Shown one piece after another: positions 54,660 through 62,723 of a stretch of 64,000 nucleotides of DNA. The position numbers and the translations under genes are program-made. The notes under the pieces are model-generated. The model did no database searches and was not told where the DNA came from. It worked only from the letters and a program-made list of their open reading frames with translations. Positions within the stretch are counted from its first letter, which is position 1. Each line of letters starts with the position of its first letter. Origin of the DNA: Lachnospiraceae bacterium (GTDB lineage Bacteria > Bacillota > Clostridia > Lachnospirales > Lachnospiraceae); assembly GCA_017532145.1 (NCBI GenBank), contig JAFXJR010000006.1, positions 1 through 64,000 of the forward strand. Direction: 5' to 3'.

Positions 54660-56129
54660 ATGAAAAAAGTATTGGATATACAGGAAATACAAAATAAGAG
54701 TGAAGGTGTTGATAAGCAATTCAAAGAATTGTTGAATTGCTTGCAGGAGATGCCTTGCGATACACCGGAAGCACGGAAACAGCGCTTTTCATGGATGAAA
54801 GGCAGACCAGAGTATGATGAGTTTATCAACAAATTAATGAAAGAATGGAATGAAGGAAGGCAAGATAAGTTAAGGATTATGCCGCCAACGGGAAGAGAAA
54901 TCAGTGTTGCCTTCCATGCGGATACCGGGATTGCAACTACCAAAAAATATGGTAAAGAGAAAGATGGTAAAAAGCAGGAAACAGATCCAGTTGTATTTTT
55001 TGAAACAGTAATACAGACGATTGAAAATTATACAGGGATTAATAATCAAGGAAAGTCATATACATTTATTCAAAGTTTGGGGGCAAGATATCGACAGAAT
55101 GTCATGATAGCAGCAGGAATAAATGATTTTCAGAAAAATGAGCCTAATATCGATATTAGACTGGAAAAAGATAAGAATGCTCCATCAGAAGGTGGAATTG
55201 ATGGGAAAAGATTATACAAGATATTAAAATTGGTACGAGGAGTAGATCGGCTTATACATCAGTTACAAGCAACATATGGAAATATAGATATTCAAATAGA
55301 TGAGGTGATAGAAAAGTGGATTTTGGAGGATAAAAAGAAACGAGATAAAAAGAAACAGGAAAAGGAGAAACCTCCATATACAAAAAAAGAACTGCAGCTT
55401 GCAAAATATCTGATAGAAAGATTACCAGTGGTAAGTATAGACGATAAAATCTCAGAGGATGGGAATGCTACATATGGAGATTACTTAGAGTATTCTGAAG
55501 AAGATACAATTAATCCGGAAGATATGCAGTCATTCTTTGAATTTATGCAGAAGGATTTCGATATAAAGTGGAAACTAGTTATGGTAGCTACTCAAAAACG
55601 AGATCAAGAAGTTATTAAAGCTTTTTTAGCAAGAGATATTTTAATTGCTTTAAAGTTAAAAGTGGTTAATGAAACACAGAGGAAAACTTATAAGGATTTA
55701 TTGGAACCCAAATGTGCTTCCTGGTGTCCGAAATATACATGTCCCCATGTAAAGCAAAAGGATGGAAAAATAGAAACAAGCAGAGAGAGTTGCTTTATAC
55801 GATATGGAGACATAAGTATAGAAAACAGAGGAGACCAGCGGCTTTATGCACTTTTAGAACAAATGGGAAATTCTTTTTATCAAATAATTTTGCATAATGA
55901 ATATGTGAGAAGAGCATATATAAATGAGGTTAAGAATTACTATGATTTATTTGCTGAGGAATTGAAGCCCGCAAAAGGTGCAGATGAATCAGAAACCTTT
56001 GAGTTTACCGATATAGTTTTAGCAAAAGCATTAAGAAAAAGCGAAAATAATGTTTCGAAGTATAAGAAGGCATACAAAGAAAAGACAAAGCCAACATTAT
56101 ATAGGCTATTTAGAGAAGAATTAGAGTAA
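54660..56129 (+). CDS. Sigma-70-like protein linked to the type III CRISPR locus
   Basis: 489 aa, soluble, basic/helical. I do not recognise a named family, but several features recall sigma factors: VVSIDDKISEDGNATYGDYLE followed by INPEDMQSF (about residues 260-290) resembles the sigma-70 linker 'SLDxPxxEDxxxxxGDF...PED', and the C-terminal FTDIVLAKALRKSENNVSKYKKAYKEKTK (about 455-482) resembles a region-4 helix-turn-helix. A Lys/Glu-rich charged segment (225-250) and a Cys/His cluster (CASWCPKYTCPHV, about 357-369) lie in addition. Start ATG 54660 follows GTGAATAG after the CARF stop. It is encoded with a CARF protein upstream of cas6, so a transcriptional role in the CRISPR response is inferred, not shown. 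Confidence 0.55.
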   Translation: MKKVLDIQEIQNKSEGVDKQFKELLNCLQEMPCDTPEARKQRFSWMKGRPEYDEFINKLMKEWNEGRQDKLRIMPPTGREISVAFHADTGIATTKKYGKEKDGKKQETDPVVFFETVIQTIENYTGINNQGKSYTFIQSLGARYRQNVMIAAGINDFQKNEPNIDIRLEKDKNAPSEGGIDGKRLYKILKLVRGVDRLIHQLQATYGNIDIQIDEVIEKWILEDKKKRDKKKQEKEKPPYTKKELQLAKYLIERLPVVSIDDKISEDGNATYGDYLEYSEEDTINPEDMQSFFEFMQKDFDIKWKLVMVATQKRDQEVIKAFLARDILIALKLKVVNETQRKTYKDLLEPKCASWCPKYTCPHVKQKDGKIETSRESCFIRYGDISIENRGDQRLYALLEQMGNSFYQIILHNEYVRRAYINEVKNYYDLFAEELKPAKGADESETFEFTDIVLAKALRKSENNVSKYKKAYKEKTKPTLYRLFREELE

Positions 56130-56154
56130 AACACAAGATAATAGAGAAACCATT

Positions 56155-56287
56155 GTAACTATTCAGTAGGTTTGCATACTTGCTGTGCTGACCGTAGGAA
56201 AACGTAGTTGCAACGGGCAAAAATCCCATCACCATAGACGATTTTCATGGATTTTTGCAAGGTAACTGTAACGTACTGAACAGTTAC
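56155..56287 (+). repeat. Repeat family A, long form
   Basis: 133-bp complete copy (GTAACTATTCAGTAGG ... ACTGAACAGTTAC, inner stem-loop CCCATCACCATAGACG) between the sigma-like gene and cas6, inside the CRISPR gene block. Confidence 0.9.
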
Positions 56288-56316
56288 AAACCCTTTACAG
56301 AGAGACAGAGGCTGGA

Positions 56317-57264
56317 ATGATATTCAATATTAGCAATGCATTACAGGTACGATATATAAAACTACATTTTACCTTGCTCTTTCCACAGGATTGTATTTTG
56401 CCGGTGAGCAAGGCATCAGCAATCCGTGGTGGAATAGGGGAGATGCTGCTTCGGGCAAATTGTATTCGGAACAGAGAGTGTGAGGTTTGTGACTTTCGGA
56501 GTGAGTGTATCGTACAGAGAACCATGTATTCCCAATTTGATAATAAGCCAGCCTTTGTCACTACCGGAGATAGTGTCGGGTATGTGGTAGAGTGTGAAGA
56601 TTATCAGGAAGTATTTAAGGCTGGCGATACATTAAAATTCAATCTGATTCTATTTGGAAAAACGATTGTATATTTTAATCAGTATCTGCAAGCCTTATTT
56701 GCTTTGGGGCAAAATGGAATAGGGAGAGACTATGCCAGGTTCTTGATTATTCAGGTGAAAAATACGAGAGGACAGTCTATTTTAGAAAATACTGATATCC
56801 ATATGAAGTATTATCAGGTGGAAACTTTACAGACTTATGTGGATTATAGAATGAAGCAGATAGAAGAATGTGGATATCCGAATAAAATGATATTTTGTAC
56901 ACCACTGACACAAAAATTTCAGAAGGAATTTTTGAAGGAGTTTTGCATGGAGGCAATAAATAAATCCATTCAAAGAAGATTGTATATATTGAATTGTTTC
57001 GAGGGGAAGGATATCCAGGAGTTTTATGATGAAGAATTAGTTGTCCCCATGATGACCGAACAGAGTGTACGAGAGATTAAAGTAGAGCGTTATTCTTCAC
57101 GAAAGAATACAAAAATGTATTTGAAGGGAATCAAGGGTGAGATTTTTCTGGAAAACCTGCCAGCAGAATTGCTGGAACTGTATTTTGCAGGTGAACTGAT
57201 ACATATTGGAAAAAATACCAGTTTTGGATTTGGAAGATATGTGATGAGGAATACAGAAGAGTAA
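56317..57264 (+). CDS. cas6: CRISPR precursor-processing endoribonuclease Cas6
   Basis: 315-aa RAMP-fold nuclease that cuts pre-crRNA in the repeat. The N-terminal Cys cluster CEVCDFRSEC (about 50-59) and FPQDCILP / AIRGGIGEML are typical of the Cas6 subtype in Clostridia. The C-terminal Gly-rich loop is LIHIGKNTSFGFGRYVM, the RAMP G-rich motif. It begins 30 bp after a repeat A copy with only a weak ribosome binding site, and runs into cas10 with a 14-bp gap. The array it serves is not in this window. Confidence 0.88.
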   Translation: MIFNISNALQVRYIKLHFTLLFPQDCILPVSKASAIRGGIGEMLLRANCIRNRECEVCDFRSECIVQRTMYSQFDNKPAFVTTGDSVGYVVECEDYQEVFKAGDTLKFNLILFGKTIVYFNQYLQALFALGQNGIGRDYARFLIIQVKNTRGQSILENTDIHMKYYQVETLQTYVDYRMKQIEECGYPNKMIFCTPLTQKFQKEFLKEFCMEAINKSIQRRLYILNCFEGKDIQEFYDEELVVPMMTEQSVREIKVERYSSRKNTKMYLKGIKGEIFLENLPAELLELYFAGELIHIGKNTSFGFGRYVMRNTEE

Positions 57265-57278
57265 AAGGAGAAAAAAGG

Positions 57279-58742
57279 ATGGGCAGTAAATATGTATTGG
57301 CGATATATGACATCAGGGGAAAACAGGAATTTATCTATAGAAGCAATCGAATTAAAGAGATTATTGGTGCTTCTGTTATTATCAGAGACTGTTTTGAAGA
57401 CTACTTGTATCCGGTAGCAGAAACAATTGGAGCAAAGAAGGGGATTTTTCATCAGGATGAACCATTTACAAAAGCAGCTTTTGAAAAGCATATAGAAGAA
57501 GGATATCTGGGTGAAGTGGTATATGAAGGCGGTGGTAATTTTTTATTGTTGTACAAGGATGAAGAAACCTTTAAAGAGATTACCTATCTATTTACGAAGA
57601 AGATATTGGAGGAAGTAGGAACACTTAGAGTTTTGGGAACCTGTATTTCAGATGTTGACTTTGAAAATTATAAAGGGGATCAGAAACGCTTATATGAAAT
57701 GCACCGTAAAAACGAAGGGATGGAAAGTAATATTTCCCCCTGGGGTACACTTCCCATTGTTCAGGTAGACCGACGTACATATATGCCATTGGTGGATATT
57801 ATCAATACACAGGCAAACATAAGTGAAAAAGTATCTAAGGAAAGTAAAGCCAAATATAAGGCATATCAAAAGGAATGTGCCATACAGGGTTCAACAATGG
57901 GAGAAACTGTTTTGGATAAGCTTGTTCACAAAAAAGGAGAGGAGAGTCTTCTTGCCATTATTTATATTGATGGCAACAATATGGGGGCACAGGTACAGGC
58001 TTGCCATGAAAATAAAAGCAGTTATGAGGATTGTGTGGCAGCCTTAAGAAGCTTTTCAAAAAAAGTGCAGAAAGACTATATTGATGATAGAAAAATAGTG
58101 ATTGATCAAGTGCTGCAGGAGAAATATCCACAGAATAAAAAGATAAGCAGACAACGTTTGATTCTGGGTGCAGGTGATGAAATCAATTTTATCTGTAATG
58201 CAAGAGATGCATTGGATTGTGTACGGGCATATATGGACTCACTTCCTGAAGGATGCTCCTCCTGTGCAGGTATTGCCGTATTTCATAGTCATGCTCCATA
58301 TGCAGAAGCCTATCGTATGGCAGAGGAATGCTGTGAATCAGGGAAGAAGCTAATGAAAGAGAAGGAGATAAACCATGCATGTTTTGTGGACTTTCATTAT
58401 TGTCAAGGGGCAATCGGTATATCCTTAGAGGATATCCGTCGTATAGAGCATACTTCAGAGTCAAGCCGACCGTGGTTATTGAAAACGGATGAAGGAGAAA
58501 AGACAGCTGAGGTTACTGATTTTTCCCAGATTGAGTATGTCAAAAAGCTGTTAAATACCATGGGAAGAAGTAATGTAAAAACACTATTTCAGGCAGCAAA
58601 AACAGATAAGATACAATATCAATTAGAGCTACAGAGAATTTCTGCACATATGGGGATAGATGCTATTTTGGAACTAAATGATAAGAGAAGGCTGGTATAT
58701 GATATGGGGATTGCTTATGACATCTGGTTTTCAGAAAAGTAG
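57279..58742 (+). CDS. cas10: Cas10-type CRISPR polymerase/cyclase subunit without HD domain
   Basis: 487-aa large subunit of the type III effector. There is no N-terminal HD nuclease domain; the protein starts in the first palm (LAIYDIRGKQEFIYRSNRIKEIIGAS). The second palm carries YIDGNNMGAQV and then ILGAGDEINFIC where GGDD is expected; A-G-D-E keeps the first Asp and has Glu for the second, as GGDEF-type cyclases do. It is followed by AGIAVFHSHAPYAEAYRMAEECC. It may thus still make cyclic oligoadenylate, but cannot cut DNA by HD. Lack of HD and the following csx10-like gene fit subtype III-D. Start behind AAAAGGAG. Confidence 0.88.
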   Translation: MGSKYVLAIYDIRGKQEFIYRSNRIKEIIGASVIIRDCFEDYLYPVAETIGAKKGIFHQDEPFTKAAFEKHIEEGYLGEVVYEGGGNFLLLYKDEETFKEITYLFTKKILEEVGTLRVLGTCISDVDFENYKGDQKRLYEMHRKNEGMESNISPWGTLPIVQVDRRTYMPLVDIINTQANISEKVSKESKAKYKAYQKECAIQGSTMGETVLDKLVHKKGEESLLAIIYIDGNNMGAQVQACHENKSSYEDCVAALRSFSKKVQKDYIDDRKIVIDQVLQEKYPQNKKISRQRLILGAGDEINFICNARDALDCVRAYMDSLPEGCSSCAGIAVFHSHAPYAEAYRMAEECCESGKKLMKEKEINHACFVDFHYCQGAIGISLEDIRRIEHTSESSRPWLLKTDEGEKTAEVTDFSQIEYVKKLLNTMGRSNVKTLFQAAKTDKIQYQLELQRISAHMGIDAILELNDKRRLVYDMGIAYDIWFSEK

Positions 58743-58752
58743 GGGAAGAACG

Positions 58753-60960
58753 ATGAGGAGAAAAAAAGGAATAATAGAAATTATCTTACAATCAGATCTT
58801 TGTATGGGATCAGGATATTCCTATGCAGGAATTATAGACAGTGATATTTGTTATGATGCATATGGGATTCCTTATATTCCGGCAAGACGTTTAAAAGGAT
58901 GTTTTCGTGAAGCAGCAGAGAGTATCTTATCTTCCATTATTTCAGAGAAAGATATGATGGATATTTTCGGTGAGACCGGAGCAAATGGGACCAAGGGTAT
59001 AATCCTGGATAATGCCTATATAGATGGATATGAAGAAGTACAAAAAGAGATAGGCTCTATGATTCATATGTTTCCTGATGATATAAACGCACAGGAGGTT
59101 TTAGACCAATTTACACAGGTAAAAGCACAGACAAGACTGGTGGATGGTGTGGCAGAGGATTTGTCACTGCGCTTTACACGAGTAGTAAATCAGTATACAC
59201 CTGAAAAAGAACAAATGAAATTTAAAGCAGAAGTTTTTTTTGAAGACGACATAGAAGGTAATATAGAGGAGAAATTATCAAAGATTGTAAAGGCGACAAG
59301 AAATATTGGTCTGATGCGAAACCGTGGGATGGGAAGTGTAAAATGTACACTCTCTAAGGTGGTTGTTGAAGCTTTAGAGCAGATACAGGTTCAGATAGAC
59401 GAGAAGGAAGAGTATGTTATCCAATATGTTCTTACCAATAAGGAGCCATTGATGCTTAGTGGAAAGGGGGATGACTGCTCTGAACCATATATTTCCGGTA
59501 AAAGAGTATTAGGATTTTTGGCAAAAAAATACTTGGAAAAAGAAGGGCATACAGCAGAAGATGCCATGTTTGTGGATTTGTTTTTAAATGGAGAAACAAA
59601 ATTTACCCATGCGTACCCATACAGGGATGGGAAGAGGTTCTGTCCGGCACCGGCATATATTAACAGACTGAAGAAGACGAAAAAGCTGGTCAATACATAT
59701 TTTACTTATGATGAAAAAGTAAATGACACAAGCTATAATCCGGACAAGGGAAATCAGCCCAAAAAACTGAAAGGTAAATTTATTTCCATAGAAGAAAATC
59801 GTGTGGCAGAAACCACGGTGGATATGTCAATAATTTATCATCACAGCCATACCAGTGAGTCTCGTGGTGGTGATAAAGGTATTCTATATAGCACAGAAGC
59901 GATACAGGAAGAACAAATGTTTTCCGGTTATATTTATGTTTCTGGAAAATATGCTGCAGCTCTACTACAGCTATTAACCTCCGGAGAAATTCGATTGGGA
60001 AAATCAATTACTGCACAGTATGGAAAATGTATATTGGCAGAAACGCCCATTTATCAAGTGGCTGAACCGAAGAAATTACAGTTGGCTGCAGGAACGGATA
60101 TAGTAGTACGCTTTCTTTCAGATACCATATTTGTGGATGAAGTCTCCAATGACTATTCGATTTACAGTGATGTAGTAATCAAGCTGGCAGCACAACAGTT
60201 AGGAATTGAAGAGAAAATAGAAGAGTGTCCGTACAGTCCCATGTTTCAAACGAAGCTGCTTTATGGCTATCAATCGGTATGGAATCTAAGAAAGCAGCCG
60301 GTTCCTGCCATTGAAGCTGGTGGTTGTCTGGTATATCGGTTAAAAGAAGCAGCCGTGATTGAGAAAGGTTTTTTAGGCGAACGTAATCAGGAAGGCTTTG
60401 GTGAAATAAGTATAGAAGTATTGAGTGGACAGCAGTATGAGGTGGTGGAAGAGAAAAAAGATGTCTCTGTAACCAGGCTGGAAAAAGTAGAAAATAATCT
60501 AACACAACAGATTATTAAACATATTGCAGTAAAATCCATGCTGAATCAGCTTCGTTTGCAGACGATGCAGGAAAAGGAGCTGCAGATTTCAAAAGCAGCC
60601 TTGGGAAGAGTTACCCTTATGCTAAAAGAGAGTCTGGAGGAAAATAAAGATAATTCAGAGAAAGCCTTTCAGGAATTTGTAAAGAGGATACAGTCGATAA
60701 AAACAAAATCGGTAAGAGAAGAGATAGAGAAAAATATCCTGAAGAAGATTGCTGTTGGCAGTGAAAGTAATGAAAACGATAACAAAATTATCCTATGGAA
60801 GCTAAAGAGTTTGCCGGGATTTGAGCGTTTAACCTTACAGAAAGATATGCTGATGCTTATAGGCTGGGATGTAGAACGGTGCAGACAGGAATTGAATAAA
60901 GAGTGGGGAAATTTTCTTTTGTTTATTTTAGTCCAGCAGAAATATAGGAAGAAAAGATAG
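58753..60960 (+). CDS. csx10: Csx10-like multi-RAMP protein
   Basis: About 735 aa. The N-terminal RAMP domain (IEIILQSDLCMGSGYSYAG, YIPARRLKGCFREAAE, IFGETGANGTKG, NIGLMRNRGMGSVKC) is followed by a second RAMP-like region (YVLTNKEPLMLSGKGDDCSE, YISGKRVLGFLAKKYL, GEIRLGKSITAQYGKC) and a third Gly-rich motif (FLGERNQEGFGEIS). The last 150 residues are helical and charged. This matches Csx10, the signature large RAMP of type III-D complexes that takes the Cas5/Csm4-like place by the crRNA 5' handle. It starts 10 bp after cas10 at ATG 58753 (GGGGAAGAA); upstream codons overlap cas10. Confidence 0.82.
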   Translation: MRRKKGIIEIILQSDLCMGSGYSYAGIIDSDICYDAYGIPYIPARRLKGCFREAAESILSSIISEKDMMDIFGETGANGTKGIILDNAYIDGYEEVQKEIGSMIHMFPDDINAQEVLDQFTQVKAQTRLVDGVAEDLSLRFTRVVNQYTPEKEQMKFKAEVFFEDDIEGNIEEKLSKIVKATRNIGLMRNRGMGSVKCTLSKVVVEALEQIQVQIDEKEEYVIQYVLTNKEPLMLSGKGDDCSEPYISGKRVLGFLAKKYLEKEGHTAEDAMFVDLFLNGETKFTHAYPYRDGKRFCPAPAYINRLKKTKKLVNTYFTYDEKVNDTSYNPDKGNQPKKLKGKFISIEENRVAETTVDMSIIYHHSHTSESRGGDKGILYSTEAIQEEQMFSGYIYVSGKYAAALLQLLTSGEIRLGKSITAQYGKCILAETPIYQVAEPKKLQLAAGTDIVVRFLSDTIFVDEVSNDYSIYSDVVIKLAAQQLGIEEKIEECPYSPMFQTKLLYGYQSVWNLRKQPVPAIEAGGCLVYRLKEAAVIEKGFLGERNQEGFGEISIEVLSGQQYEVVEEKKDVSVTRLEKVENNLTQQIIKHIAVKSMLNQLRLQTMQEKELQISKAALGRVTLMLKESLEENKDNSEKAFQEFVKRIQSIKTKSVREEIEKNILKKIAVGSESNENDNKIILWKLKSLPGFERLTLQKDMLMLIGWDVERCRQELNKEWGNFLLFILVQQKYRKKR

Positions 60961-60972
60961 GGGGGAGCTTCA

Positions 60973-62238
60973 ATGAAAAAAATCATAAAGAAAATTTACT
61001 ATAAAATAGAATTTGAACTGGCTTCTCCCATGACCATTGGCACGGGAGAGAATCAATTCACGGATAAAGATATTGCACGAAATAGTAAAGGTGTTCCCTA
61101 TATTCCAGGTACTGCATTGGCTGGAATCAACCGTTCTTTTTTTGATGATAATGAAGAGAAAGAGAGGATAAATAAATATTTTGGCAACGTTTCTATGGAA
61201 CAAATTGTAGAAAGCAGAATTGTCTTTTATGATGCACAGATAGCTGATGAGGAAGAGAGCTACATGGTATCCAACAGGGATATGGTAGCTTTGGATCTTT
61301 ATAAGACCGCAATAGTCGGTGCAAAATTCGACATGGAAACATTGGAGCCGGGAATAAAATTTGTTACCTATATGGAGCAGAATTATCTGGATAAAAACGA
61401 TGAGGCGATTGCCGATGAAATCGTGAACCATTGGTTACGCAATGAAGTTTATCTTGGTGCCAAAACGATGCGAGGATATGGTGCAATCAGAAAGGTTAAG
61501 GTATGGAAAATCGCATTTGGATTTGCCTCAGAAGATAAATCTGAAAAAACGCTTGTGGAATGGCTTGCTTTTGATATGTACAGAAAAAGTGATTGGGAAT
61601 CCGCAGAGCTTGTGGAGAAACCGGAAGAGGAAAGCAGATATATGCTTCAGTTGGAATTGAAGCAGGTGGGAGGAATCTCCATTCGCAGATATACCACTCA
61701 GCTTCTACAAAATGAACAGGAAGCGGTTCCTGATTATGAACAGTTGACAGTACATGAGAAGGAGGAAATATTGCCGGTTATTCCGGGAACTTCATGGGCA
61801 GGAGCCTTTCGCCACAGAATGCAGCAGCTAGTGCCGGATTTGAATAACAAGCTATGTTTTGGTGTGGTTGATGAAAAGGAAAAAGTGAAATCCAATATTC
61901 GTTTTTCTGAAACACAAATTTCTAAGGCAAAGGCAAAAATTTATTCCCGAAATACGATAAACAGATTTACCGGTGGTACGGTAGATGGGGCATTATTTAC
62001 AGAGAAAGCATATTATGGTGGAGAAACAACCTTAGTCATTTCTTTTGGGAAAGCTCCCGAGGATAAGGTGAAGTATGCTTTAGCAGCAGCTATTGCAGAC
62101 TTGCACCATGGTTTTCTGGCAGTAGGTGGTTTGACCTCTATTGGTCGTGGATGCTTTCAAGTGAAGAAGGTGAATGGTAAGGAAGTAGAAGGAGACGATA
62201 TCTATCAGAAGGCTTGGGAATTGATGAAGGATTGGTGA
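60973..62238 (+). CDS. Tandem Csm3-like (Cas7) RAMP protein
   Basis: 421 aa with two Csm3-like RAMP domains. The first (about 5-190) shows ASPMTIGTGEN, YIPGTALAGINRSFF and LGAKTMRGYGAIRKV; the second (about 215-421) shows VIPGTSWAGAFRHRM, RFSETQISKAKAK, RNTINRFTGGTVDGALF and FLAVGGLTSIGRGCF. Such fused Cas7 units form the backbone along the crRNA in III-D and related complexes, with an Asp in a loop cutting target RNA. Candidates such as DRNxx-region aspartates (NRDMVALD) are visible but not assigned. Spacing to csx10 is 12 bp. Confidence 0.85.
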   Translation: MKKIIKKIYYKIEFELASPMTIGTGENQFTDKDIARNSKGVPYIPGTALAGINRSFFDDNEEKERINKYFGNVSMEQIVESRIVFYDAQIADEEESYMVSNRDMVALDLYKTAIVGAKFDMETLEPGIKFVTYMEQNYLDKNDEAIADEIVNHWLRNEVYLGAKTMRGYGAIRKVKVWKIAFGFASEDKSEKTLVEWLAFDMYRKSDWESAELVEKPEEESRYMLQLELKQVGGISIRRYTTQLLQNEQEAVPDYEQLTVHEKEEILPVIPGTSWAGAFRHRMQQLVPDLNNKLCFGVVDEKEKVKSNIRFSETQISKAKAKIYSRNTINRFTGGTVDGALFTEKAYYGGETTLVISFGKAPEDKVKYALAAAIADLHHGFLAVGGLTSIGRGCFQVKKVNGKEVEGDDIYQKAWELMKDW

Positions 62239-62246
62239 AGAGTATA

Positions 62247-62723
62247 ATGGATATAATGGGGATTTTTAAAGATAAAACTAAGGATATCAACGGCTATGTG
62301 GTGGCAAGTTTAACGGATGAATATATTGTAGATACCTGGCCGATGACAAGAAATAGATTAGAAGGAAAAGAGGATAAGCTTTTAGAGGTGCGAGTGTTTG
62401 ATACACAGCAGGAGGTGAAGCTGTTTCGTACAAGCATGGGAAGAGAAAAAGCTTTCCGTCTGCGTCACATCATAGACGATGAAGCAAATACAAAAGAGAG
62501 CATGGATGAAGTGCAGATTTTAGACATTGATATGAAGAAGTCGAAGGTATTGTTTGAGCAAAGTGGAGAGGTATATACTACAGGTGGCGGACGTTATTAT
62601 CTGCCATTGAAAAGTATGGAAAATGCAAAAATCAAAATTCGACATTATCTGGATAGATATGAAGCAAGTGGACAGGCACGCATTAGTGATTGGCGTTTAG
62701 TAGATTTTGAGGGGGAAAAATAA
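62247..62723 (+). CDS. Csx19/TIGR03984-like CRISPR protein
   Basis: About 158 aa. GYVVASLTDEYIVDTWP near the start, LLEVRVFDTQQEVKLFRTSMGREKAFRLRHIIDD in the middle and a C-terminal YYLPLKSMENAKIKIRHYLD...DWRLVDFE match the small TIGR03984-like (Csx19) proteins of type III-D loci. Its role in the complex is not established. The start is uncertain: GTG 62235 would overlap the preceding stop by 4 bp, ATG 62247 follows GAAGAG. The next gene begins immediately after its stop. Confidence 0.75.
   Translation: MDIMGIFKDKTKDINGYVVASLTDEYIVDTWPMTRNRLEGKEDKLLEVRVFDTQQEVKLFRTSMGREKAFRLRHIIDDEANTKESMDEVQILDIDMKKSKVLFEQSGEVYTTGGGRYYLPLKSMENAKIKIRHYLDRYEASGQARISDWRLVDFEGEK

Noticed and set aside
54037..56129. 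Identity with the CalpL/CalpT/CalpS or Csx30 sigma systems
   Set aside because: No Lon-type or CHAT protease, no membrane anchor and no anti-sigma-like protein are present; only the idea of sigma output is shared.
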